Of a stretch of DNA of 17,964 nucleotides, positions 6,767-14,201 are shown piece after piece (position 1 is the first letter of the stretch; each line of letters starts with the position of its first letter). The DNA lies in NCBI GenBank assembly GCA_902826945.1, contig CADEGS010000073.1, positions 1 through 17,964 on the forward strand. The letters are read 5' to 3'. A program made the translations under genes and the position numbers. Origin of the DNA: an uncultured bacterium (GTDB taxonomy: Bacteria > Planctomycetota > UBA1135 > GCA-002686595). Below the pieces are notes generated by a model. It worked only from the letters and a program-made list of their open reading frames with translations, was not told where the DNA came from and did not search any database.

Positions 6767-9198
6767 CCTTCCTGATCGCGGCCGGGAGCGCGTCCGCGCA
6801 GGGCGCCGAGGCGCGCCGCGTCTCCGCGCTGCACGAGCGGCTGCAGCGCGCGCCGGCGAGCGCCAGGCCCGCGACGGCAGCCGAGCTGGCCGACGCCGTG
6901 CGCGAGCTCGAGGCGGCGCTCTTCGAGCGCGGGCCGTCGCGGTCGGAGGCGGCGGCCCTCGGATCCGCCAGCGTCGCCCTCGCCGAGCTGCCGGAGGGCG
7001 AGCGCCCGCCGGGCCTGGCGCCGGTCGAGCGGCTCGAGAACGCGCGCCTCCTGGCCCTGGCGGGCGGATACGAGGAGGGGCTGCCCTGGCTGAGCGAGCA
7101 CATCGTCATCCGGCTGATGCACGCGGACGCGCTCGAGCGGGCGCGCGCGATCGTCGAGGAGGACCTCGCGCTCGTGGAGGACCCGGGCTTTCGCGGGCGC
7201 CAGCTCATGCGCCTGGCGCAGATCGCGCGCACCCAGGGACGGCTCGACGAGGCCGAGCGGCGCGTCGAGGAGGCGGCGGCCGCGCTGGGCGAGGACGGCG
7301 ATCCGTCCACGCGAGCCTTGCTGCTCGGGACCCGGGTCGAGCTCTCGCTGGCGCTCGGGCTGCGCGACCGCGCGGCGCGGGAGAACCTCGAGGAGCTGCG
7401 GCTCGTCGAGGAGCTCCGCTCCGGGAGCGCGCGCGCCCGCCTGCACCGGGCGGACGTGCTGCTCGCGATCGGCCAGCTCGAGCGCGCGAAGGCCTACGCC
7501 GGCGCGCTCCTCGAGAGCGACGAGGCCTGGGGCGAGGCGCTGCGCGCGAGCCTGCGGCTGAACGTCGCCCTGGCCGACGCGGAGGCGGCGCGCCTGGGCC
7601 GCGTCGCGGGCAGGACGGCCTCGGCCGCGCTCCGCGCGGCGCTGGACGACCCGGCCCTCTCCGAGGGGAACCGCGAGCTGGCGGAGCTCGCGCTGGCCGA
7701 CCTGCTCCTGCTCCTCGGCGAGGCGCAGGAGGCCGGCGCGCTCCTCGCCCGAGAGCCCGCTCCGGGCGCCGCGTCGCGCGCGCGGCTCGAGTCGAGCGCG
7801 CGCCGTGCGGCCCTGCGCCACCGGCACGCCACCCTCGTGGGCGACGCGCGCGCGCGCGCGCAGGCCCGGGCCGAGCTCGAACCGGCCTGGTCGGCGTTCC
7901 TGGACTCCTGGCGCGGCCTGGAGCCGCGCGTCGAGGGCCTCGGCTTCCTCGAGTACGGCTCGCGGCGCGTCGTCGTGAGCGAGCTCGTGCGCGCGACCAT
8001 CGCGGAGTCCCGCGACCCGGCCGCGGCCCTCGCGCGCGTCCTCGAGGCCATGGAAGCGGGCAGCTTCGCCCGACGGCAAGCGTACCGCTCGCGGCCGCTG
8101 TCCGAGGTCGTCGCGCTGCTCGCGCCGCCCGGGAGCGGGCTCCTCGTCTACCTGGGCGGGCACGACGAGACGCACGTCTTCGCCGCCGATCGGGAGAGGA
8201 TCGTCCACGACGAGGCGGTGGGCCCGCTCCGCCTGTGGGAGCTCGGGCGCGTCTGGCGCGGCATGCTCGACGCGCCGCCGCGCGGCGACGTCGCGCAGGG
8301 CCGCGAGCCGTTCCTCGCGGCGGGCCGCGCGCTGGCGGAGGCGCTCTTGCCTCCCGCGGTGCGCGAGCGCGTGGCCGGCTGGAGCTCGGTGACGATCGTG
8401 GGCCAGTCGTTCCTGGGGAGCCCGCCCTTCGAGTTCCTGCCCTTCGGGTCGGGATTCCTGGGCGACGAGCGCTCCGTCGCGGAGCTCCCTTCGCTGCCGG
8501 TGGGAGTGATCCTGCGCGAGCGCGCGGCGCTCGAGCGCTTCGAGGCGGACCTGTTCCTCGTCGCCGATCCCGCCTTCGGGCCCGACGCGCTGGCGCTGGT
8601 CGAGCCGCTGCCCTTCGAGCGCAGCCACCTGGAGCGCCTGACGCGCGGCTTCGCGCCCGGGCGCGTGCGCGCCGTCCTCGGCGACGAGGCGCACCGAGCG
8701 AGCCTGCTCGACCCGCTCGTGGGGCGCTCGCGCGTCCTGCACCTGTTCACGCACGGGATCGACTTGCCGGACCGCTGGCGTGGGGCGGCGGCGGTCCTGG
8801 CGCCCGCGGAGGAGGGAGACGCGGGCTTCCTGGACTGCGAGTTCGTCGAGACGCGCCTGGCCTCCGCGCCGGTCGTGCTGCTCAGCGCCTGCCGCGCGGG
8901 AGCGGGGCGCACCAGGCTGGGGGACGACGGGCCGTCGCACCTGGGCGGAGCGTTCCTGGAGGCCGGCGCGCGCGCCGTGGTGCTCTCCCCCGTCGCGCTC
9001 GAGCTGGAGGCGCAGTGCCGCTTCGGCGAGCTCGTCCAGGCGCGCCTGCTCGCCGGCGACGCCGTGGCCGAGGCGGTCCGCTCGGCGCGCGCGGCGCTCG
9101 CCCTGGACCCCCGCACGGCGCACCCCTACTTCAGTCGCGTGCGCGTGCTCGGCCTCGGCGACGCGCGGCCGTTCGCGCGCGACGAGCCGCCGCGCTGA
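6649..9198 (+). CDS. TPR-like/CHAT-domain protease, predicted exported, 849 aa
   Basis: A long helical N-terminal region (about 55-480) rich in Leu/Ala/Glu helix pairs of TPR type (e.g. LMRLAQIARTQGRLDEAERR) precedes a CHAT caspase-like domain (about 485-840). The catalytic dyad is intact: H702 in LHLFTHG and C748 in LLSACRAG. FLGSPPFEFLPFG and GGAFLEAGARAVVLS are also typical of the family. CHAT proteins are clan CD cysteine peptidases. A hydrophobic stretch LAALAFLIAAGSASA ending at residue 50 looks like a signal peptide after an unusually long basic n-region. The only normal in-frame start before it is ATG 6649, overlapping the anti-sigma gene by 118 bases. The next in-frame GTG (near 6901) would remove the signal. 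Its genetic link to sigma and anti-sigma suggests it acts on the anti-sigma factor or responds to the same signal; that is inference. Confidence 0.87.
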   Translation: MVARLARSVAGALRLGGARLRRRRAGRHGSSRGARLAALAFLIAAGSASAQGAEARRVSALHERLQRAPASARPATAAELADAVRELEAALFERGPSRSEAAALGSASVALAELPEGERPPGLAPVERLENARLLALAGGYEEGLPWLSEHIVIRLMHADALERARAIVEEDLALVEDPGFRGRQLMRLAQIARTQGRLDEAERRVEEAAAALGEDGDPSTRALLLGTRVELSLALGLRDRAARENLEELRLVEELRSGSARARLHRADVLLAIGQLERAKAYAGALLESDEAWGEALRASLRLNVALADAEAARLGRVAGRTASAALRAALDDPALSEGNRELAELALADLLLLLGEAQEAGALLAREPAPGAASRARLESSARRAALRHRHATLVGDARARAQARAELEPAWSAFLDSWRGLEPRVEGLGFLEYGSRRVVVSELVRATIAESRDPAAALARVLEAMEAGSFARRQAYRSRPLSEVVALLAPPGSGLLVYLGGHDETHVFAADRERIVHDEAVGPLRLWELGRVWRGMLDAPPRGDVAQGREPFLAAGRALAEALLPPAVRERVAGWSSVTIVGQSFLGSPPFEFLPFGSGFLGDERSVAELPSLPVGVILRERAALERFEADLFLVADPAFGPDALALVEPLPFERSHLERLTRGFAPGRVRAVLGDEAHRASLLDPLVGRSRVLHLFTHGIDLPDRWRGAAAVLAPAEEGDAGFLDCEFVETRLASAPVVLLSACRAGAGRTRLGDDGPSHLGGAFLEAGARAVVLSPVALELEAQCRFGELVQARLLAGDAVAEAVRSARAALALDPRTAHPYFSRVRVLGLGDARPFARDEPPR

Positions 9199-9401
9199 CC
9201 TCGGCTCGTGGCGGCGAGCGGGGCGGAGCGAGCGTCGGCGGCTCGGCGGGTGGGCTGATGTGGCCGGGATCTTGCGGACGACCCGGGGGTCGGTGAGGGC
9301 GGCCTGGAGCCGACGGCTCGAGCCCACCCGCGGCCTTGCCTTCGGCGCACCTGCCGCGCGGACCGGGAAACGTCCGTGACGAGGATCCCAATCAACCGGC
9401 A
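9199..9401. other. Intergenic region with an 11-bp inverted repeat
   Basis: 203 bases between the CHAT gene and the amidohydrolase, same strand. GCGGGTGGGCT (9246-9256) is the exact reverse complement of 9321-9331, 64 bases apart. Nested small stems occur (GACCC/GGGTC at 9280-9291; GAGCC/GGCTC at 9307-9319). No T-run follows. It could be a structured leader, a terminator for the operon, or chance. I see no clear promoter for the amidohydrolase. Confidence 0.35.
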
Positions 9402-10733
9402 ATGATCCCCTTGAAGCTTCCCGCCGCCTTGCTGCTGTGCGCGCTCTCGCTCGACTCCGACCTCGCCGGGAACGAGCCGCCCGCCGACACGGTCGTCCTC
9501 ACCGGAGCTCGCCTGATCGACGGAACGGGTGCGGGAGAGCGGAAGGCGACCATCGTGTTGCGCGGCTCGCGCATCGAGCGCGTGCTCCTCGACGACGTCC
9601 TCGAGCCCGCGAGCGACGCGCTGGTCGTCGATCTCCACGGGCGCTTCGTGGTGCCGGGCTTGATCGAGGCCCACACCCACCTGGCCACCGACCCGTCCGC
9701 CGAGGGCTTCGTCGAGGGGCTCGAAGGAACGTTGCGCCGGCTCCTGGGGACCGGCATCACGCGGGTGCGAGACCTCGCAGGGGATGGTCGCGTGCTCGCG
9801 GACCTGGCTCGCCGGACACGCGAGGGAGACCTCGTCGGGCCCGACGTCTACTTCGCGTCCTTGCTGGCCGGCCCGCGATACTTCGGCGACCCGCGGATTC
9901 GAGCGGCTTCGCGAGGCGTCGAGGTCGGAACTGCCGCCTGGGCCCACGCCCTGACCGAGGAGACCGACCTCGAGGCGCTCTTCGCCGCCATCAGCGAGCT
10001 GGGGTCGGACGGACTGAAGCTCTACGCCGACCTGGAGCCCGACCTCGTCGCTCGGGTGACCGAGCAGGCCCACGAGCGGGGCCTGCGGGTGTGGTCCCAC
10101 TGGGTCGTGCAGCCGGAGCGCACGCGCGCGATCGACGCCGTCCGCGCGGGTGTGGACGTCGTCTCGCACGCCTACATGCCGATGCTCGATGCCACGCCCG
10201 AGCAGCGTGCGTCTTCGGAGCTCGTGATCGAGGCCGCGGGTGGCCGCGAGCTCTTCGAGCAGATGAGGGACCGCGGGACGGTTCTCGACGCGACGCTCGC
10301 GGCGGCCGCGCGACTCCCGAGCCGCCCGGGATGGGTCGAGCCGCTCGCCTGTGCCGCCGACGTCGTTCGGGCCGCGCTCGCCGCCGGTGTCGACGTCTGC
10401 GCGGGGAGCGACCATCCGGGCGACGGCGACCGGCCAGGGCTGCACCTCGAGCTCGAGCTCTTGCAGAGGGAGGCGGGTCTCGAAGGGATCGAGGTGATTC
10501 GCGCGGCGACCCGGGGCGGTGCGCGCGCCTTGGGGATCGAGGACCACGTCGGGACGATCGAGGCCGGGCAGGAGGCGACGCTGCTCGTTCTCGACGGCGA
10601 CCCGACCCGAACGCTCGACGCTCTCGCGACGCCGATGATCGTGGTCAAGCGGGGAAGGGTGTACTCGGGTCCCGCCTTGCGCGCCGGCACGCACGCGCTG
10701 CTCGAACGGTTCCCCACGCTCGACGGCCGCTGA
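9402..10733 (+). CDS. Exported metal-dependent amidohydrolase (imidazolonepropionase-like), 443 aa
   Basis: An amidohydrolase-superfamily enzyme of normal length. Residues 30-85 form the N-terminal beta-sandwich (VVLTGARLIDGTG, VVDLHGRFVVPGL). Metal-site residues are visible in order: H91 and H93 (EAHTHLA), K206 (DGLKLYAD), H233 (VWSHWV), H256 (VSHAYMP) and D337 (AGSDHPG). The C-terminus returns to the sandwich (GTIEAGQEATLLVLDGDP). It hydrolyses a C-N bond in a cyclic or amide substrate that I cannot identify; imidazolonepropionase-like and prolidase-like members share this pattern. ATG 9402 gives a hydrophobic leader (MIPLKLPAALLLCALSL), so export is likely. The frame is open to TTG 9336, but that would bury the leader. 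No strong ribosome site (GAGG at 9381-9384 is 17 bases away). It uses more A/T-ending codons (TTG, GGA, GGT, GAA) than its neighbours, possibly a sign of transfer. Confidence 0.9.
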   Translation: MIPLKLPAALLLCALSLDSDLAGNEPPADTVVLTGARLIDGTGAGERKATIVLRGSRIERVLLDDVLEPASDALVVDLHGRFVVPGLIEAHTHLATDPSAEGFVEGLEGTLRRLLGTGITRVRDLAGDGRVLADLARRTREGDLVGPDVYFASLLAGPRYFGDPRIRAASRGVEVGTAAWAHALTEETDLEALFAAISELGSDGLKLYADLEPDLVARVTEQAHERGLRVWSHWVVQPERTRAIDAVRAGVDVVSHAYMPMLDATPEQRASSELVIEAAGGRELFEQMRDRGTVLDATLAAAARLPSRPGWVEPLACAADVVRAALAAGVDVCAGSDHPGDGDRPGLHLELELLQREAGLEGIEVIRAATRGGARALGIEDHVGTIEAGQEATLLVLDGDPTRTLDALATPMIVVKRGRVYSGPALRAGTHALLERFPTLDGR

Positions 10734-10828
10734 GGCCCGGGGTCGCGGTCGGGCGCGCCGCTCGACGCTGCCGCCTTGTCGGCGCGACGCTCTACGGACC
10801 GGCGTGCGAGCGGACGAGCCCGAGAACC

Positions 10829-10857
10829 CGGGGACGGCCGCCCCGGCACTGTCCCCG
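10829..10857. terminator. Hairpin between the convergent amidohydrolase and FG-GAP genes
   Basis: CGGGGAC (10829-10835) pairs with GTCCCCG (10851-10857), with an inner GCCG/CGGC stem (10837-10840 with 10844-10847). It lies in the 158-base gap between two converging stops (10733 and 10892), where a bidirectional terminator is expected. There is no T-tract. Confidence 0.45.
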
Positions 10858-10891
10858 CCTGGGCTTGCCGGCCGTGCACTGCGCCGGACGG

Positions 10892-12472
10892 CTACCCTCC
10901 GTTCATGATCGGAGGCGGCGCCGAGCCCGGCGGGATCGGCTGGAAGGTGCCGCGCAGGACCCCGCCGCCGATCGCGGTGACGAGCGCGCCGCTCGGCGCG
11001 GTGAGCGTGATCTCCACGTCGCCCCAGCGGGGCGGGTAGGCGTGCCGCGGCGGCCCCTCGTCGAGGAGCCCGACCTCGGCGACGTAGTGGAGCTTCGCGC
11101 CCGGCGCCGGCATCGGCAGGGTCACCGACACCTTCGAAGCCTCGCCGACGAGCAGGGTCCCGAGCCACTCCTGGCGCGTCCCCTCGACCAGCCCGGTCTC
11201 GGTCGAGCCCTGCCAGGTGACCACCTTCACCGCCGAGGCCGGGCCGGACGGCAGCGCTTCGGGGAGCGTCACCTCGAACACGAGGGAGACCTTGCCCCCG
11301 CCCGCTTCGCTTGCCGCCAGGTCGTCGGCGACGTGGAGCAGCCATGCGCCCGCGTCCGTGGGCTTGCCGTGGACCAGCCACAGCGTCGCCGCGGAGTCCG
11401 CGACCAGCGCGTCGCCGTCGCCGTCGCCGTCCACGTCGCAGAGCGCCGCCGCGAGGACGGGAGGAGCCGGCTGGGACGGGGACTCGGAGAGCACGTCGTG
11501 GACGCTCGCGGCGTCGAAGCTGGGCGCTCCCGGGGGCCCGTGGACGTAGGCATCGACCGCTCCCGAGGCGAAGGGGATCAGGACGTCGGGGAGACCGTCC
11601 CCGTCGTGGTGGCCCGCGGCCAGGCCCACCGGCGTCCCGTCCAGCGGAAGCGCGGGCTCCTCGCCTTGCTCGTCGAGGACTCGCAAGAGCCACCATCCCG
11701 TCTTCGGCTCCCGATCGACGAGGGCCAGCCGCTGGGGCGCTGGTGGCTCGTAGCCCAGCACCGCCATGCGGGCCCCCGCGCCGCCCACGCCGAAGGCCTT
11801 CACCGGGGTGCCGTCGATCGCGCGGACCTCGAGCACGTCGTCGCGCAGGACGGCGAGCTCGGGCGCGCCGGCGCCGTCCCAGTCCAAGAGCTCGACGTCC
11901 CGGATCGTCGCAGGCCCGAGCGGCACGCTCTCCGTCGTGCTGAAGAGGTCGCCGCTCGAGTCGAGCAGCACGGCGGTGCGCAGGGACCCGTCGCCCTCGA
12001 CCACCGAGCACACCGTGAAGCCGGAGCCCTCCGCGGCCCAGCTCGCGACGTGCCGGGCGTCCGCGAAGGCCAGCAACGGGCTGTGGATCACCGCGCCCGT
12101 CCCGGGATGCACGCGCAGGAGGTCGAGCCCGGCGCTGCCGACGGCCAGCGCTCCCGAGGCCTGCAGCGTCCCCAGGCCCCGCAGGAAGGTGAAGTCGCGG
12201 ATCCCCGCCGCCGCGCTGGCCAGCGGAACGCTCCACGCGTCGCCGTGGGCGTCGGCGTACAGGTCCGGATCCAGGAGCAGCGTGAGAGCCTGCCCGTGCA
12301 GGAGCACGACGTCGGCGGTGCCGTCGGCCGTCAGGTCCGCCGCGGCGATCCGCGCCGCCCCGGCCGGGACGCCGAGCGCGCGCACGTCGGATCCGAAGCC
12401 TGCGGCCTGGGCCTGGCCGGGCGCAGGCGAGAGCGCGAGAGCGGAGGCGCAGAGGGCGAGAAGGCGTGTCAT
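10892..12472 (-). CDS. Secreted FG-GAP/VCBS-like repeat protein, 526 aa
   Basis: A Sec signal peptide (MTRLLALCASALALSPAPGQAQA, cleavage near residue 23) leads to a domain of repeats with short Asp-rich calcium-type loops: IAAADLTADGTADVVLLHG, DVELLDWDGAGAPELAVL, GHHDGDGLPDVLIPFASG and LCDVDGDGDGDALVADSAATLWLV. This is the FG-GAP/VCBS pattern of integrin-like beta-propellers. The last 150 or so residues (from about 400) look like a separate beta-rich domain, KVSLVFEVTLPEALP...VTLPMPAPGAKLHYVAEV...WGDVEITLTAP. No catalytic motif is seen. It is likely an extracellular or periplasmic binding protein. ATG 12472 has AAGGAG at 12476-12481, three bases away. The frame runs to 12649 without coding character. 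It lies downstream of the TolC gene on the same strand, but two hairpins separate them. Confidence 0.88.
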   Translation of the reverse strand: MTRLLALCASALALSPAPGQAQAAGFGSDVRALGVPAGAARIAAADLTADGTADVVLLHGQALTLLLDPDLYADAHGDAWSVPLASAAAGIRDFTFLRGLGTLQASGALAVGSAGLDLLRVHPGTGAVIHSPLLAFADARHVASWAAEGSGFTVCSVVEGDGSLRTAVLLDSSGDLFSTTESVPLGPATIRDVELLDWDGAGAPELAVLRDDVLEVRAIDGTPVKAFGVGGAGARMAVLGYEPPAPQRLALVDREPKTGWWLLRVLDEQGEEPALPLDGTPVGLAAGHHDGDGLPDVLIPFASGAVDAYVHGPPGAPSFDAASVHDVLSESPSQPAPPVLAAALCDVDGDGDGDALVADSAATLWLVHGKPTDAGAWLLHVADDLAASEAGGGKVSLVFEVTLPEALPSGPASAVKVVTWQGSTETGLVEGTRQEWLGTLLVGEASKVSVTLPMPAPGAKLHYVAEVGLLDEGPPRHAYPPRWGDVEITLTAPSGALVTAIGGGVLRGTFQPIPPGSAPPPIMNGG

Positions 12473-12475
12473 GGT

Positions 12476-12481
12476 CTCCTT
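12476..12481 (-). promoter_or_regulatory. Shine-Dalgarno AAGGAG of the FG-GAP gene
   Basis: AAGGAG read on the minus strand, three bases before ATG 12472. The spacing is short but the match is good, and it decides this start over upstream codons. Confidence 0.6.
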
Positions 12482-12624
12482 GGCGGGCGTGGGTCCGGTC
12501 TCTTCCGGATCGTAGCGACGTCGCGCGCGAGCGGTTCCTCGCCCTGGAGCTTCCGAGCGCCCGACGGCGGCCGACAAGAACCCGAGAAAACCCGCGATCG
12601 CCCGGTTCCTGGCCGGAGTCGGGG

Positions 12625-12656
12625 AGCGGCATCGCCGCTGCCGGCGCATCGCGCCG
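12625..12656. terminator. Tandem twin hairpins, each six base pairs with an ATC/GAT loop
   Basis: AGCGGC-ATC-GCCGCT (12625-12639) and CGGCGC-ATC-GCGCCG (12642-12656) are two perfect stem-loops two bases apart with the same three-base loop. They begin nine bases past the TolC stop (12666, minus strand) and probably end the exporter operon. No T-run is present. The rest of the 193-base gap (12473-12665) shows only the FG-GAP ribosome site. Confidence 0.5.
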
Positions 12657-12665
12657 CACCGCAGG

Positions 12666-14201
12666 TCAGGGCGCGCGCACCCCGTCGTAGGGCACGCCGA
12701 GCACGGCGCGGTACTCCGCCAGCGCCTTGAAGTGCTCGGCCAGCACGTCGACCACGGCCGCCGCCGCCGCGGCCGTCTGCTGCTCGCGCAGGTTGACGCG
12801 GAACAGGTCGCTCTCGCCCGCCGCGAGCTGCAGCCGCTCGGCCTCCTCGAGGCGCTCGGCCAGCTCGACGTTCGCGCGCGCCTGCGCCAGCCGCTGCCAG
12901 GACTGGGTCAAGGCCGACTCGGCGTCCTGCACGTCGGTCACGACGAGATCGCGCTCGAAGCTGGTCTCGCGCCGCAGCTTGGCGATCCTGGCCTCCAGCG
13001 AGCGGCGGTCGCCGGCCGGCTTGCGCCGCTGCAGCGGCATCGAGAAGCGCACCAGGGCCTCGAGCTCGAAGGGATCCTTGTCGTCGGGCGTGTTCACGGC
13101 CGCGCCGACGTCCTGCGAGGCGAACACGCCCAGGTCGAGCCTGGGCAGCCACTGGTTCCCCACCAGGCGCAGCTCGAGCTCCAGCGCCTCGAGCTCGAGC
13201 TCCAGCGCGCGGATCTCCGGCCGGCGCTCGAGCGCCACGCGCTCCCCCTCGGGCACGAGCGTCAGCGACGGCGCGCGCGGCTCGGGGAAGGCGGGCGGGA
13301 GGTCCTCGGGCGCGGGCACGCGCGGGCGCCCCTGCGCGTCGCGCCAGTACAGCGAGAGCTGGATCGCCGCCTGCTGCAGCCCGCGCTCGGCGCGCACGCG
13401 GTTGGACTCGCGCTCGACGATCAGGCGGCGGTTGTCGATCAGGTTGATCTCGGCCAGCTCGCCCTCGGCCACGGCCAGCTCGACCTGCGCCTGGCGATCC
13501 TGCGCGAGCTCGAGCTGGCGCTGGGCGATGGCGCGCTTGGCGCCCGCGGCGACCCAGCTCCAGTAGGCGCTCGCGGCCTTGCGCGTCGCCTCCAGGCGCT
13601 TCTGCAGCACGATCGGCTCGGCGCGCTCGACGCCGAGGCGCGAGCGCCACAGCTCGACGCGCCGCGGGTCGATCTCCCCGCCCTGCAAGAGCGGGAGGCT
13701 GACGCCGGCGCGGTACTCGCCGCCCGCGTTGGTCTTCTGCTTGCCGTCGTAGACCGCGAAGTCGCCCGAGCCGATGCGGTAGCCGCCCAGGAAGGTCGCG
13801 CCCCACAGCGTCGTGGGCTGCTCGATCCAGGCGTCGAAGACCTCGTTCTCGTAGAAGCCCTCGGGCGCGACCGTGCCCCGGGCCTCCAGACGCGTGTCGA
13901 AGCCGCCGCGCGCGGAAACGAGCTTGCCGTGCGCGATCTCGACCTCTTCGAGCGCGGCCAGGATCAGCGGGAAGTTGGCTTCCACCGACGTCATCAGCGC
14001 GTCGAGGTCCAGCTCGCCGGAGGGCTCCTGCGACGTGGCGCTGCCCAGGATCGCCACGGCCGCGGGCCGCGGCGTCGGCGCGGCCACGCGCGAGAGCACG
14101 TCGTACCCGACCGGCGGCGGCCAGTCGTCGCCGCGCTGCGGGCTCGAGCTGCTGCAGGCGGCCGCCAGCGCCGCCGCGAGCGCACCGGCGCGCGCGATCA
14201 C
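12666..14201 (-). CDS. TolC-family outer-membrane efflux protein, lipoprotein-type leader, 511 aa
   Basis: The outer-membrane channel of a tripartite exporter. Two long helical-hairpin halves are visible. One begins LDLDALMTSVEANFPLILAALEEVEIA; the other, after RPEIRALELELEALELELRL, runs through NQWLPRLDLGVFAS, VRFSMPLQRRKPAGDRRSLE and the closing coil AESALTQSWQRLAQARANVELAERLEEAERL. The pattern PxLxxA...A.G and the length fit the TolC/OEP family. GTG 14201 overlaps the HlyD stop as GTGA and yields MIARAGALAAALAAACSSSS, with a possible lipid-modified C16. The lipobox (AAAC) is weaker than usual, but many OEP proteins are lipoproteins. The open frame extends to 14996 inside the HlyD gene and is shadow there. 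Confidence 0.88.
   Translation of the reverse strand: MIARAGALAAALAAACSSSSPQRGDDWPPPVGYDVLSRVAAPTPRPAAVAILGSATSQEPSGELDLDALMTSVEANFPLILAALEEVEIAHGKLVSARGGFDTRLEARGTVAPEGFYENEVFDAWIEQPTTLWGATFLGGYRIGSGDFAVYDGKQKTNAGGEYRAGVSLPLLQGGEIDPRRVELWRSRLGVERAEPIVLQKRLEATRKAASAYWSWVAAGAKRAIAQRQLELAQDRQAQVELAVAEGELAEINLIDNRRLIVERESNRVRAERGLQQAAIQLSLYWRDAQGRPRVPAPEDLPPAFPEPRAPSLTLVPEGERVALERRPEIRALELELEALELELRLVGNQWLPRLDLGVFASQDVGAAVNTPDDKDPFELEALVRFSMPLQRRKPAGDRRSLEARIAKLRRETSFERDLVVTDVQDAESALTQSWQRLAQARANVELAERLEEAERLQLAAGESDLFRVNLREQQTAAAAAAVVDVLAEHFKALAEYRAVLGVPYDGVRAP

Noticed and set aside
5484..9198. A type III-E CRISPR system, suggested by CHAT plus sigma factor
   Set aside because: There is no Cas7-11-like gene, Cas1/Cas2, Csx30-like gene or repeat-spacer array in the window. 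Only the regulatory logic is similar.
6763..9402. 879-codon open frame on the minus strand opposite the CHAT gene
   Set aside because: Composition is Arg/Gln/Glu/Ala-rich without recognisable folds; the plus strand has a CHAT domain with its catalytic dyad.
10892..12472. FG-GAP protein as the substrate of the neighbouring exporter
   Set aside because: It has its own Sec signal peptide and is separated from the exporter genes by tandem hairpins, so type I export is unlikely.
9126..12659. 1177-codon minus-strand frame and the 1097-codon plus-strand frame at 9437-12730
   Set aside because: Both span two real genes on opposite strands and read as Arg/Gly/Ala-rich strings; neither has a domain.
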